Shown: piece by piece, positions 10,391 to 20,588 of the stretch
How the letters are laid out: each line of letters starts with the position of its first letter
Numbering within the stretch: position 1 is the first letter of the stretch
NCBI GenBank assembly: GCA_050084985.1
Contig: JBITNC010000001.1
Coordinates: 184,326,001-184,390,000, forward strand
Reading direction: 5' to 3'
Source: Nageia nagi
Taxonomy: Eukaryota > Pinophyta
Length of the DNA stretch: 64,000 bases
Position numbers and translations under genes: made by a program
The notes under the pieces: generated by a model
The model's database searches: none
The model's input: the letters and a program-made list of their open reading frames with translations, nothing else
Told to the model about the DNA's origin: nothing

Positions 10391-13309
10391 GACTCACTCT
10401 TTCTCATCTGATTGGATTGTTAACTTTGGTTGCACTAATCACCTATGCTTTCAAAAGGATAAGTTTGAAAATTTTCATAAGTATAGAAGATATGCAATTA
10501 TAATAGGTGATAATTCAATTCTTGAAGTCTAAAGAATTGGAAGTGTTTTGATTCATGTGAAGGTTCTTGAAAATATGCTCTATGTTCCTAAGCTCAAGAT
10601 GAACCTTGTCTCCATGATTCAAGTTACCAGATATGGGTACTCATTTGAGTTTGACTCACACTTCTAGTGCATTAAGAAAGGAATTTCCACATTGGTTAAA
10701 GGGTCAATAAATAATGATCTTTGCATTATGGATCAAATTCTAATAAAGATGTGTCTTGCTACAAATGTGTGTTCTAGAGGCAATCTTTAGCACCAACACC
10801 TAGGGCACCTTAACCATAAGAGTATTCAAATCATAAAAGACTAAGAACTTGTAGAAGGTTTGCCTTCAATTTCACCTTTAATTGGTCTATATGAGAAGTG
10901 CATCCTAGGTAAGATGAATAGACAAAGGTTTGAAAAATATAAGGTAACAAAGGCATCTCAACCTCTTTAGCTTGTGCATTTAGATTTGATGGGTCCATTT
11001 TAGACTAAGTTGCTTAGGGGGACATCTTATGTCTTGACCTTCATTGATAAATTCAGTAGAATGACTTTTGGCTATCTACTTGAGCACAAGGATCAAACCT
11101 TTGAGAGTTTTAAAAATTTCAAGGCCTTAGTTGAAAATCAAACTAACCTTAAAATCAAGATGTTGAGATTAGATAATAGGGGAGAATATAATAGCAATGA
11201 GTTTAATGTCTATTGTGCTATGTATGAAATCAAGAGATAGTTTACAATTTCATACACTCCTCAACAAAACATTGTTATCAAAAGGAAAAATAGGATAATT
11301 ATGGATATGGTTAGATGCATGTTGGGTAATCTTTCTAGTTTCTTATGGGGTAAAGCTATGAGCACTTCTATTTACACCTTAAATAGGTGTCCCACAAAAG
11401 CCATTCAGGGTAAAACTCTTTTTGAGGTATGGTTAGGAATAAAACATAACATTTCCCACCTTAGGGTGTTTGGTTGTGAAGCACTCTTCTATATTGTTTC
11501 TGATAAAAGGAAAAAGTTAGATAAAAGAGCTAAAAAATTCATCTTTATGGGTTATGACAATCAACATAGAGGCTATAAGATCTACTCTCCATCCTACAAA
11601 GCAGTGTTCATATCAAGGGATGTAAAATTCTATGAACTTTTTGAAAAATCTACTTCTAATAAGGATGTTGATGATCCAAATGACTTGCTAGTTACACCTT
11701 AATAGTTAGATTTTGATGTAAAAAAGTCACCACATGAGCAAAATTATTCAACATAAAGGATAAATAGGAGCATGACCTTGAACAAATCCTTATTTGCCAA
11801 AATTGATAACACCAATGAGCCCTCATCATTCAAAGAAGCTTCAAAGTATGAGTGCTATATGGAAGCCATGAAAGTGGAGTATGAGATTCTTATGAAAAAT
11901 AAAACTTGAAACTTAGTTTCTTATCTTAATGAAAAGAATATGGTTGGCAATAAGTGGATCTACAAGGTCAAGTTCAATTCAGTTGGGGATATTGAGAAAT
12001 ACAAGGCAAGGTTAGTAACTAAAGGTTTTGCTCAAAAATATGGTATGGATTATGAGGAAACATTTTCTCCTATGGTAAATATGTCGATTATTAGAATTAT
12101 CCTTGCTCTTTTAGCAACTCAAGGATGGAAATTTTTTCAACTTGACATCATGAGTGCATTTATCAATGGTGACTTAGATGCAAAAATCTACATGGATTAA
12201 CCAAAAGGGTTTATTATGGAAGGAAAAGAGTCATTTGTGTGCAAGCTAAAGAATTCATTATATGGACTAAAGCAAGCACCTAGAGCTTGGTACAAGAATA
12301 TTTCAAGATACTTTGTAGTTATTGGATTCTCCAAGTACTTTTTTTACTCTAATTTATATGTGCTCAATTAAGGAAAAGGTGTGGTCTTAATTCTCCTTTA
12401 TGTGGATGATCTTCTGATAATTAAGAATAATGATGAAATCATTCAAGAGTGCATATCCAAACTCATGAAAACATTTGAAATGATTGATCTTGATCTCTTG
12501 CACTACTACCTTAGAATGCAAGTTTACCAATACAAGGATTGCACTTATCTTAGTCAATCCAAGTATATATCATACATCTCGTAAAAGTTTAGAATGGAGG
12601 AGTGTAGACATGTTGCAATATTATTCCTCCTTAGAATCATTATTTCCTTTAGCTCTAACTCTCAATTAGTAAATGCTATACCTTACAGGTAATTAATTGG
12701 CAATCTTCTTTATTTGACTATTTTTAGGCCAGATATTACCTTTGTAGTGAATCTAATGGATCGATTCATGCAGAAATTGTATGTCAAGCATTTTAATGTT
12801 CTTAATAAAATCTTAAGGTATGTTGGAGGTACAAAGTATCTTGCTCTCAAATATTCTAATTTTTTCTTATTTGTTCTCTCAAGGTTCTCAAATTCTGACT
12901 ATGGGAGAGATAGAGATAATATAAAATCAACCTATACATATGTTTTTAGCATTGTTTCAAGTGATATCTCTCAGGACTTCAAGAATCAGCCTATTATTTC
13001 TCTTTCCACCATATAATTTGAATACCAATCCATGTCTATTGTAGCCTAAGAATACATTTGGATTAGGCATCTTTTGAAAGAAATTGGAAAGTGCAAGTTG
13101 ACCCATCTTTGATTTCTTTAGACAATCAATCTACAATTTCTTTGGATAAGAATCTTATGTTCCATAAAAGAATAAAACATATGGAAATCCAGGCCCATTT
13201 CATTAGAGAAAAGTTTCTTGATGGTATCATACACCTAGAGTATTTTACATCAACCTTGAACTTTGCTAATTTGTTTACCAAGCCCCTCCTTGAAGCTTAG
13301 TTTAGTAAG
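10391..13309 (+). pseudogene. TE1 unit 2 pol
   Basis: This is the complete-order Copia pol: protease (DSG read as NFG), pre-integrase finger, integrase (HLDLMGPF; LDNRGEY; the catalytic Glu position reads IKRKNR, i.e. Lys), a connecting segment from HLRVFGCEAL to the RT, RT (NKWIYKVKFN, FQLDIMSAFINGDL, YVDDLLI at about 12,400) and RNase H ending FTKPLLEA then stop at 13,309. Long intact stretches are 11,301-11,702 and 11,940-12,200. Multiple stops and shifts elsewhere show it is not functional. Confidence 0.9.
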
Positions 13310-14007
13310 CTTAAGGATGCTATCAGGTTGGTGAAGTTTCCCTTAAGGGGGAGTGAAGTATGAATTCAAATTTATATAGTGTTGATTTTGTTATACAACT
13401 TCATGGTAAGTTCACTCTATGTGAGGAACTTGTTGTATAATATTTTAAGCAAAACATTAGCCAATATAGCACTATTTAGTTATCCATATGTGAGGAACTC
13501 GCATGTGCATTTTGTTATGCTCTATTTAGTAATGATAATCAACATATATTTTGTATACAATAAGTGAATACAAGTATTGGCTTGGCATCCTTATGATGAC
13601 TTATAATGCACCATTGATCAATTTATGATGGCATTCATTTGATTCATCTATCCTTTTTGATATGAATATGTTGCATCTAATTGATCTTTTTATTAGAAAT
13701 TCTTATAACTTGTAAGTTCTTTTGAGATTATTGGTTACCTACTTTGGGTGTGTAGGCTCATGGAGACTCATCATGACTTCTAGTTGGATAACTACTTCAT
13801 GTACATTGAAACTTATTATGATTAATGATTGTATTGTAAATTATTTCTTAAAATGGTAATGTAGTGAGTTTCAAACTAAGATCTTGCTTACTTCACAAAG
13901 ATGTAAAAAATTTCTCATCTTCTATTGTATTTGTTTGGAGGAGAACTCTTTTACTATTTCTTTCTTCTCTTTTCTTCACTTTATCCTAATATTGCATTAA
14001 GGAGGAG
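13310..14007 (+). other. TE1 3' untranslated region and polypurine tract
   Basis: Non-coding sequence follows the pol stop, with short repeats of the form CTATGTGAGGAACT (13,415-13,500) that recur in TE2 (23,640-23,840). A polypurine tract AAGGAGGAG at 13,999-14,007 abuts the 3' LTR and would prime plus-strand DNA synthesis. Confidence 0.8.
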
Positions 14008-14501
14008 TGTTGGAATGTATAATGCATTATTGTAAAGGTTTTGTAGTATTAATCTTTGTAAATTCACTAATACTTAATGGTATAATTAGATACCTTAAGT
14101 ATTTAAGTGAATATGATAATGTAACTTGTCTTACACTACATCTCATAAGCATGCCCCTTGGGTAAAACGGAGTAGCATATCATGCCTTTGTACAATGGTT
14201 AAAAGGGTGATCCAAAGGGGGCTTTTGGCCTATAAATAGAAGATCCCCTCTTTGTGATTATACACCAATTTGTGAAGCAAAGTTATGCTTTAGGATAGTG
14301 ATGAAGTTATGATGTTTGTAAGAGAATTATCTTTGAGAATGAAGTAAGATGTTGTTCATGGATGTACTCCTAGTTGGATGAACCACTTTATATCTTGAGT
14401 TACTTTGTGAGATTGGTTTATGCTTTAGTTTATTGTTGATTAAGTGAGCTTTCATATAATCTTGGGCATTTAGGAATTAAGTTTATGTGTTAGTTCCTTA
14501 A
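14008..14501 (+). repeat. TE1 3' LTR
   Basis: This 494-bp copy of 3,010-3,503 has the TATA-like CCTATAAATAGAAG at about 14,230. It ends TTCCTTAA and is followed by AATAG, the counterpart of GATAG before the 5' LTR. Confidence 0.93.
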
Positions 14502-15223
14502 AATAGACCCAATAAAGTCTAATATAATAAAAGCTAAACTACCCCAAATTTGCCCCATTGCAGCCAAGGAGTTGCTAAAACTCAAGATAAGCATTCAACC
14601 ATGAGGACCCATTCATATCTATTATGTATTATAATGACTCTATTATTTTTCTATTTCAAATTTTAATTCTTATCAAAACTACTTTAATAGACTCACCGAA
14701 ATACACTTGTAAAATAAATTTTAGGGTCCTATTTAAACAAAAAAATATTTTTACTTGTATAAGAAAATAATAATAATAGTATTTTGTGAGTAAGTTTTAA
14801 GGTTTCATTGATCAAATATTTTCAATTATAATTTATATATGTAAATATCAAAATCCAAAAATACTAGAAAAAAATAGTAACATTATTTTTCATTCCTAGT
14901 TATAATATAATGAATTATCGAGTATTTTATGCATACAAGTTAGCATTTCCCACTTGACTTATTCAATACCCTTGTTCATATTAGAACTTTTCCTAATACA
15001 AAATCAATCACCTAGTCATAAATTATTACCAAAGATGTAGATAAGGTTAGCCCATATCTCCAATCCAATTGTTCCAACAAATTCCAACTTATTTAGAGTA
15101 ATTTGATCAGTTACCAAGATGGCTCTTTTTAGCTAATACCTGTGAAGATTTTTGGAAGCTCTGGCTCTTGATTGAGGAAACAATCCATAACTACATTCAT
15201 CTTTGCAAGTCGATGCTACCATC
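14502..15223 (+). repeat. Copy A (right part) of CASPL-upstream duplication
   Basis: It aligns with 26,085-26,812, for example AAAGATGTAGATAAGGTTAG, CTCCAATCCAA and CAAGATGG followed by a CTGTGAAG block. Similarity stops at about 15,223, some 75 bases before the position equivalent to the CASPL ATG, so no coding exon is present in this copy. CpG sites of copy B are mostly TG or CA here. The remaining bases to 15,253 are flank of TE2 ending in its TSD. Confidence 0.87.
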
Positions 15224-15253
15224 TTTTGAGATGAAGTTTGAGCTAGAATTTGG

Positions 15254-15747
15254 TGTTGGAATGTATAATGCATTATTGTAAAGGTTTGTATTAAATCTTC
15301 TATGTAAGTTCACCAATACTTAAGGGTATCATTTGATATCTTAAGTATTTAAGTAAATATGATAATGTAAATTATTCTACACTCCATTTCATGAGCATGC
15401 CCTTTGGGTAAAAGGATGTGCATGTTACGCTTTTGTACATTGGATAAAAGGGTGATCCAAAGAGGGATTTTGGCCTATAAATAGAAGGCTCTCTCTTTGT
15501 GATTACACACCAATTGTGGAGTAAAGTTATGCTATAGGATAGAAGTGTAGGATTTGAGATTATAAGGATTGTAAGAGAGTTGTATTTGTGATTCAAGTAA
15601 ATATCTAGTTAGTGGATGTACTCCTAGTTGGAGGAACCACTTACATCTTGTGTTGTGAGATTGCTTTGTGAGTTTGTTAGATGTAATTATGAGCTTTCAT
15701 ATGATATTAGTTGATTATAAATTATCTTATTAGTGTTAATTCTTTCA
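15254..15747 (+). repeat. TE2 5' LTR
   Basis: 494 bp, TGTTGGAATG...TTCTTTCA, with TATA-like CCTATAAATAGAAGG at about 15,474. It pairs with 24,316-24,809. Confidence 0.94.
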
Positions 15748-15750
15748 AAT

Positions 15751-15763
15751 TGGTATCAAATCA
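15751..15763 (+). promoter_or_regulatory. TE2 primer-binding site
   Basis: TGGTATCAAATCA lies three bases after the 5' LTR, matching the initiator-Met tRNA complement in its first eight bases. Confidence 0.8.
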
Positions 15764-16518
15764 CCTTGGAGGCTCCTCTCTACATCCTTGGTGTTGAGGC
15801 TCTTCATCTTCAACTTGGAGGTCCTCATTCTTTATCTTTTACTCCATTGTGAGGTAAAAGTTATTCAAAGTATAATATTACTTCACTTTGTCTTAGATTA
15901 ATAACATATTGTGTGTTATGATAATCTTTATTTATGACAAATTTACTCAAAATAACAATATATTTAATTGCATTTTTATACTAACATGTCTTATTGTTAG
16001 TTGCAACTTGTTAAAATTGCCTATTATATTGCTATAATTTGGCATATACCTTTTTTTTTAAGGTTTTACGATAGCAAAAGTTTGAGTAAATTTTTTTTCT
16101 TCAAATATATACATGCAAAATCATTTTTTTTATACTAACAAAAAGGGAGTTATTTTTTTTACAAAATATATAAGTATTTTTTTCCTTCAAAAAATTGCTT
16201 TGTAGAAATGTTAAATAAAAGCTTGCATTTATGATTTTAATACTAAAAGAGGCAAAATGAAATATATTAATTGTACTATATTCATTACATATGAGAAGTA
16301 AAATTAATTATTTTTAAAAATATATAATAATAATAATAATAAATAAGAGCGGAGCTACCTCCCTCCTATTGCAACCTACTGCAGCCTTTATTTTGGCCCG
16401 AAACTTGCAAACAAATCAACATGGCCTATATGGCCAATAAGCTCTAATAGATGGGTGACTCCTCCTTTTCATGACCACCTCAATCCCTTAGCTCATTGAA
16501 GTATTTCATGCTTTTTTT
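15764..16518 (+). other. TE2 leader, first part
   Basis: Non-coding AT-rich leader with poly-T runs and a short TAA microsatellite (about 16,324-16,343). From about 16,350 the composition becomes more GC-rich toward the captured gene fragment. No supported open frame. Confidence 0.65.
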
Positions 16519-17184
16519 TTAAGTAGGAGCATAGCAACTATTAGCTTTTAGAGCATCATAATATTTTTGAATCCCTTCTTGGATATTTCCAGCAAGTTTC
16601 AAACTGGTTCCAATATCTATCAAAATAATTGTTAGGTACACTGCTATAGGATTGTATGTAGGATCAACAACAAGAGCTATTTGATATACCTCTGCAGCCT
16701 CTAACAAGTGGCCTTCATCCTTGTATAAGATCTCATAATGTGTTAGAGCATAGGCATTCTATGGATCAAGAGCAATAGCCTTTGCGAAGCTTTAGAATGC
16801 TTGTTGAATCATACTTGCATTTGTAGATAGATTCCCTTTACAATGTGGGCCTCAACATTACTAGTATTTATTTCCAACACAACCTCATAGAGAGCCATGG
16901 CATCCACAAACTTATTCCTTGATTGAAAAATATTAGCATAAGATAGGGCATCCTTCCCTTGAAACTTCCTTAGAGGTGAGTTCATAGGTAGTGCAACTGA
17001 AAGACTAAGAGCAGGATTATTAGCATTAGTATTCACTAAATGACTCATTTTTTCATCATTGAGTGTTATTCTCTTCAAGTGCTCATTATTTCTCACCCCA
17101 CTTTCATCAAACTCTCTTACATTATTCACTATCAGATATTGAGATTGATTGATCTATGACTCTGTCCATGCCATCACTGGACAT
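16519..17184 (-). pseudogene. SPY: SPINDLY N-terminal/TPR fragment captured in TE2
   Basis: The minus-strand translation matches the N-terminus and first TPR repeats of SPINDLY, the plant nucleocytoplasmic protein O-fucosyltransferase acting on DELLA proteins. It opens MSSDGMDRV at 17,184. Diagnostic blocks are GKDALSYANIFQSRNKFVDA, NVEAHIVKGIYLQMQ, ALTHYEILYKDEGHLLEAAE and IDIGTSLKLAGNIQEGIQKY, ending YAPT at 16,519. The catalytic C-terminal domain is absent. At least two frameshifts (about 17,120 and 16,810) and two stops break it. No introns interrupt the aligned stretch. It lies inside the TE2 leader in antisense orientation. Seen: motifs and order. Inferred: transduction or capture of a host transcript by the retrotransposon. 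Confidence 0.87.
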
Positions 17185-19585
17185 ATTCCACCCCTTAATG
17201 TACCATGATTCTCACATAAGATCCTTGTATCCTAAACTACTACATAACCCTAAGGAGATTCCAACTCTAAACCTCCAAAAACTTCAAATAATCCTAAAAA
17301 ATCAAACTTGAAGCCTCGATTCAAAATATATTTATAGGAAGACAAAATTAAGGGGAAAAGTAGATATACTTAAATTATGTGTCTGAAAGAGTAATTTTCC
17401 TATGCATTAGCCTTCACATTTAAGGGGGGGATGGTATTGCTATGGTCTTCATGGCCCTCTCATGCATGTCTCATAAACTCTATCCTAATCGCATCATCTC
17501 TCATGGTCAACCCTCGCTGAGCTATCCCCTCCAGACTATACTCATGGTGCCCACCATAGCCACTCTCCTTGTTGGCTATCGCCCATCTACCACTCCATCG
17601 CAACCACCTCACATTACCCCCACTTCATACTCTCTCCATTGGCTCCTCCTCCTCACACCATTGATGCCTCCTACCTCATCATCAACTCCTCCTCTTCATG
17701 CCATCGATGCCTCCTACCTCGTTGCCAGCTCCTCCTTCCTCCTCTCCACTTTGCTTAGCCCTTAACTTTATTACTCTTATTTTTCATTAACCTCCAAAAC
17801 ATTGCTTGCAAGTTTTTTTGTCATCTACCAACTAAGCTTTAACTAGCTTAGCATGGAGTGTAAGGCTCCAAGTTGCATTTAATTCTTTGCAGGATGTTGA
17901 TGTATACTTGATTTCTTATAAAGAAAGTCTTTCTATTTAATGCATTTAGAAGCACTTTTACTCCAAATTTAAGCTTTGTCATGATGAGTTTAATTACTTT
18001 ACTCTAAAGAAAATAAAGGGATAAAATTTTTCATTACCCCTTAAAAGCTCTCTTACTTTGAGCCAAATTGTGCTAAAATATAAAGTTTTCTTTTCTTTTT
18101 TTTAAGCAAAGAGAAGGGGAATACTACTTCTTTAATTTAGCAATGCTATTAAGGGAAAATAAAGTGTATTTACTTAACATTAGATTGGATGTTTACTTCT
18201 TTTGGCATACTTTTAAGGGATAAAGTATTAAGTTAAGCTAAGTATGCTATCTTTAGGAGAATAACTTTAAGTAAAAGGGGGGGGAATTTGTATAAATTCT
18301 TTTTCTCTCTTACTTAAAGTTTAATGCATGTTGCTTAATCATATTTTTAAGTTAAAATAATGCATGCCTATGATTAGTACTTGAATTTGTATAATTTTTC
18401 TTCTCTCTTACTTAAAGTTTAATGCATGTTGCTTACTTATATTTTTAAGTTAAAATAATGCATGCCTATGATTAGTACTTATGTTTAATACTTAAACATT
18501 TAAGTGAAAATAATGCATGCTTATGCTTAGAACTTAAAAATTTTAAGTTAAAATAATAATGCATGCTTAGTACATAAGTTGGAATAATACATGCTTAGTA
18601 CTTAAGTTGGAATAATGTATGTTTATTACTTAAGTTATGATGCTTTTTACTTCCTTATTCAAGTTATGGGAATGTTGCATGGTATATTTGATGGGATATC
18701 TTCAAGTTATGCATGTTTATGCTTGAGTATTTAGTTTATGCTTAAGTATTTATTCTTTATGCAAGGTTAATAAATAAACTTGTGCAAAAAATAGGAATGA
18801 TGTAAAGATGTCCTTTAGAGGTTGGTAAACAAAACCTATTGGACATTTAGGTTTCAAATTGAATGGATGATGTTTTATTTATGCTCCTTACTTCATGTTT
18901 CATTTTTTTCTTATGCAAATATAAATGCAAACATTGATATGAGAAACCCCCTAAAATGAACATATTTGCATGTACATTTCGTAACATAACTTATTTGGGG
19001 AGCCATGATGTGAGGACAGGCAAATTGGAGCCTTTAATTTTGATGATCCAAGTGTTGAAAAGTTCATACTTCTTAACTACCTCTAAGTCCTCTATTGTTC
19101 TAGCCATAACTCTATTAGGTGTACAGGCATGTGTGTAGTGATACCACATGTCCGCATGTCCATTCAAAGATTATCCTGATAACCTAGGAGGAAAACTTGA
19201 AACCTAATCAAGATTAATAATTTAGCCACTCCAATAAATGTCAAAACCTTAGAAAATAGATAGTACTTCTCTTTATGAAAGTATATTATTGTCCAAGAGA
19301 TAGTTGAGGATTAGTAGAACTTGGGCTCCTTTTGTGTGGGCATCTAGGTGAAGGCCTAATTTTAGACAAGAAAATAAGCCTCAACAATTGCACTCTACAT
19401 CTATGGTTCTTCAGATGAGAAATGTATTTGGGTACATGGGTTATTATTTAATATTTGCACTTGTGATTCAAATCAAGCATATCATTAGTGTTAAATGTAA
19501 CATGTAGTATTTACTTGATTAAAATTTAATATTTAATATTATTTATTGAACCACATGCTTATTATTTCACATTCTTATGTAGCAA
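17185..19585 (+). other. TE2 leader, second part
   Basis: The first about 160 bases are probably the captured SPINDLY 5' untranslated or upstream sequence (antisense). From about 17,420 a pyrimidine-rich, low-complexity stretch follows, open in one frame but without any family likeness. Tandem repeats are at 18,284-18,625. The block 18,790-19,390 is shared with the TE1 leader (5,240-5,830). No supported gene. Confidence 0.65.
18284..18625 (+). repeat. Tandem repeats in TE2 leader (99 bp x 2, then shorter)
   Basis: Two units of 99 bp start at 18,284 and 18,383 (GAATTTGTATAA, CTTACTTAAAGTTTAATGCA, TAATGCATGCCTATGATTAG). They run into degenerate shorter copies of the core TAATGCATGCTTAGTACTTA up to about 18,625. 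Confidence 0.8.
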
Positions 19586-20532
19586 ATGGAAGAATTATTT
19601 TACCCAAACACATTCTTGATGGTTCTAACTATGAGATTTAGGAACCAAGGATGAGAGTTGAACTACAAGAAAGGAAGCTTTGGTAAATAGTGAATGAGAA
19701 CCTTGTACCTCCTACAAATGAGAAGGCATTGGAGGCTTACAACATAAAGAATGAGTTGGAAACCTCCATAATTTACTATGCAATTTTAGATGATATGCTT
19801 TTGATGATTTCCTCTTAAACCTTAGCAAAATAAGGATAGGATAAGCTTAAAAAAATCTACCTTGGTTCAAACTTTTCAAAAAGGTTTACTGTTCTTCAAA
19901 AGTTACTTCAATCTTATCAAGGGTAAGATGAAAATGTGGCTATCTATTTGAATAAAACTATTAACCTAAAGACCCAACTTATTGCTTGTGGTTGCAATTG
20001 AATCAATGATGAGTTCATGGTCTTCATCATTCTTCAAAGCCTCTCTTCAAAGTTTAGAAATTTGTAGCAGTTATAGAAATAAGGTTTGATGATAAAGAAG
20101 AAGTCTTCTCCCTTGAGAACCTTTCTAAGCACCTATTGAAGCATAAAAAAACCTTTAATAATAAAATGTTAATTTCTTCTCCTAAGGATAATAATGTTGC
20201 TCTTGGATAATAACGTTGCTCTTGGAGCAACCAAAACTCCTTTCAAGAAGAAGTTCAACCATCAAAAGAAATCTTATCCTTCTTTCAAAAGGTTTGAAAA
20301 GAGAGGCAATGGCTACAACAGTAGTAGGAACAACAGAAATAACAACCATAATAGTGAGAACAATGGTAATAATAATCATTTCAAACAAAGAGATGGAAAA
20401 GGAAAAGCAAAAACTCCTTATCCTAAGAAAAAGTTTGATGGCATTTGTAACTATTATGGCATTCAATATCATAAAAAAATTAATTTTTATAAAAAAAAAA
20501 AAAGGAAAAGAATAAAGGTAATGGAAATGTAA
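19586..20532 (+). pseudogene. TE2 gag
   Basis: Copia gag starting MEELFYPNTFLDGSNYE at 19,586. The capsid region includes ENLVPPTNEKALEAYN, LETSIIYYAILDDMLLM and ACGCNxINDEFMVFIILQSL. An Asn-rich linker and a degenerate zinc knuckle follow (CNYYGIQYHKKINFY, where only the first Cys remains). Stops and frameshifts occur throughout, including a short duplication of AATAATGTTGCTCTTGGA-like sequence near 20,190-20,225. Confidence 0.85.
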
Positions 20533-20588
20533 AGAATTACAAAGGAAAGAAGAATATTTATGCTAATTTTACTATAGCACTTTACTCC

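Larger units (their letters stand above)
3010..14501 (+). mobile_element. TE1: Ty1/copia element with two tandem gag-pol units
   Basis: This LTR retrotransposon of the Copia superfamily is 11.5 kb long. Seen: 494-bp LTRs at both ends, a primer-binding site after the 5' LTR, a polypurine tract before the 3' LTR, and the Copia domain order gag, protease, integrase, RT, RNase H. Target-site duplications GATAG / AATAG flank it (one mismatch). The uninterrupted counterpart in copy B (GGAGAAAGACC at about 26,078) shows the empty site. Oddly, the body contains two gag-pol units head to tail (6,089-9,453 and 9,455-13,309) with no LTR between. All frames carry many stops and some frameshifts. The two LTRs differ by roughly 7% by eye, so the insertion is old. 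Confidence 0.92.

Noticed and set aside
17442-17765. 107-codon Ser/Thr/Pro/Leu-rich open frame in TE2 leader
   Set aside because: A by-product of CT-rich low-complexity sequence; no homologous frame in TE1 and no recognisable domain.
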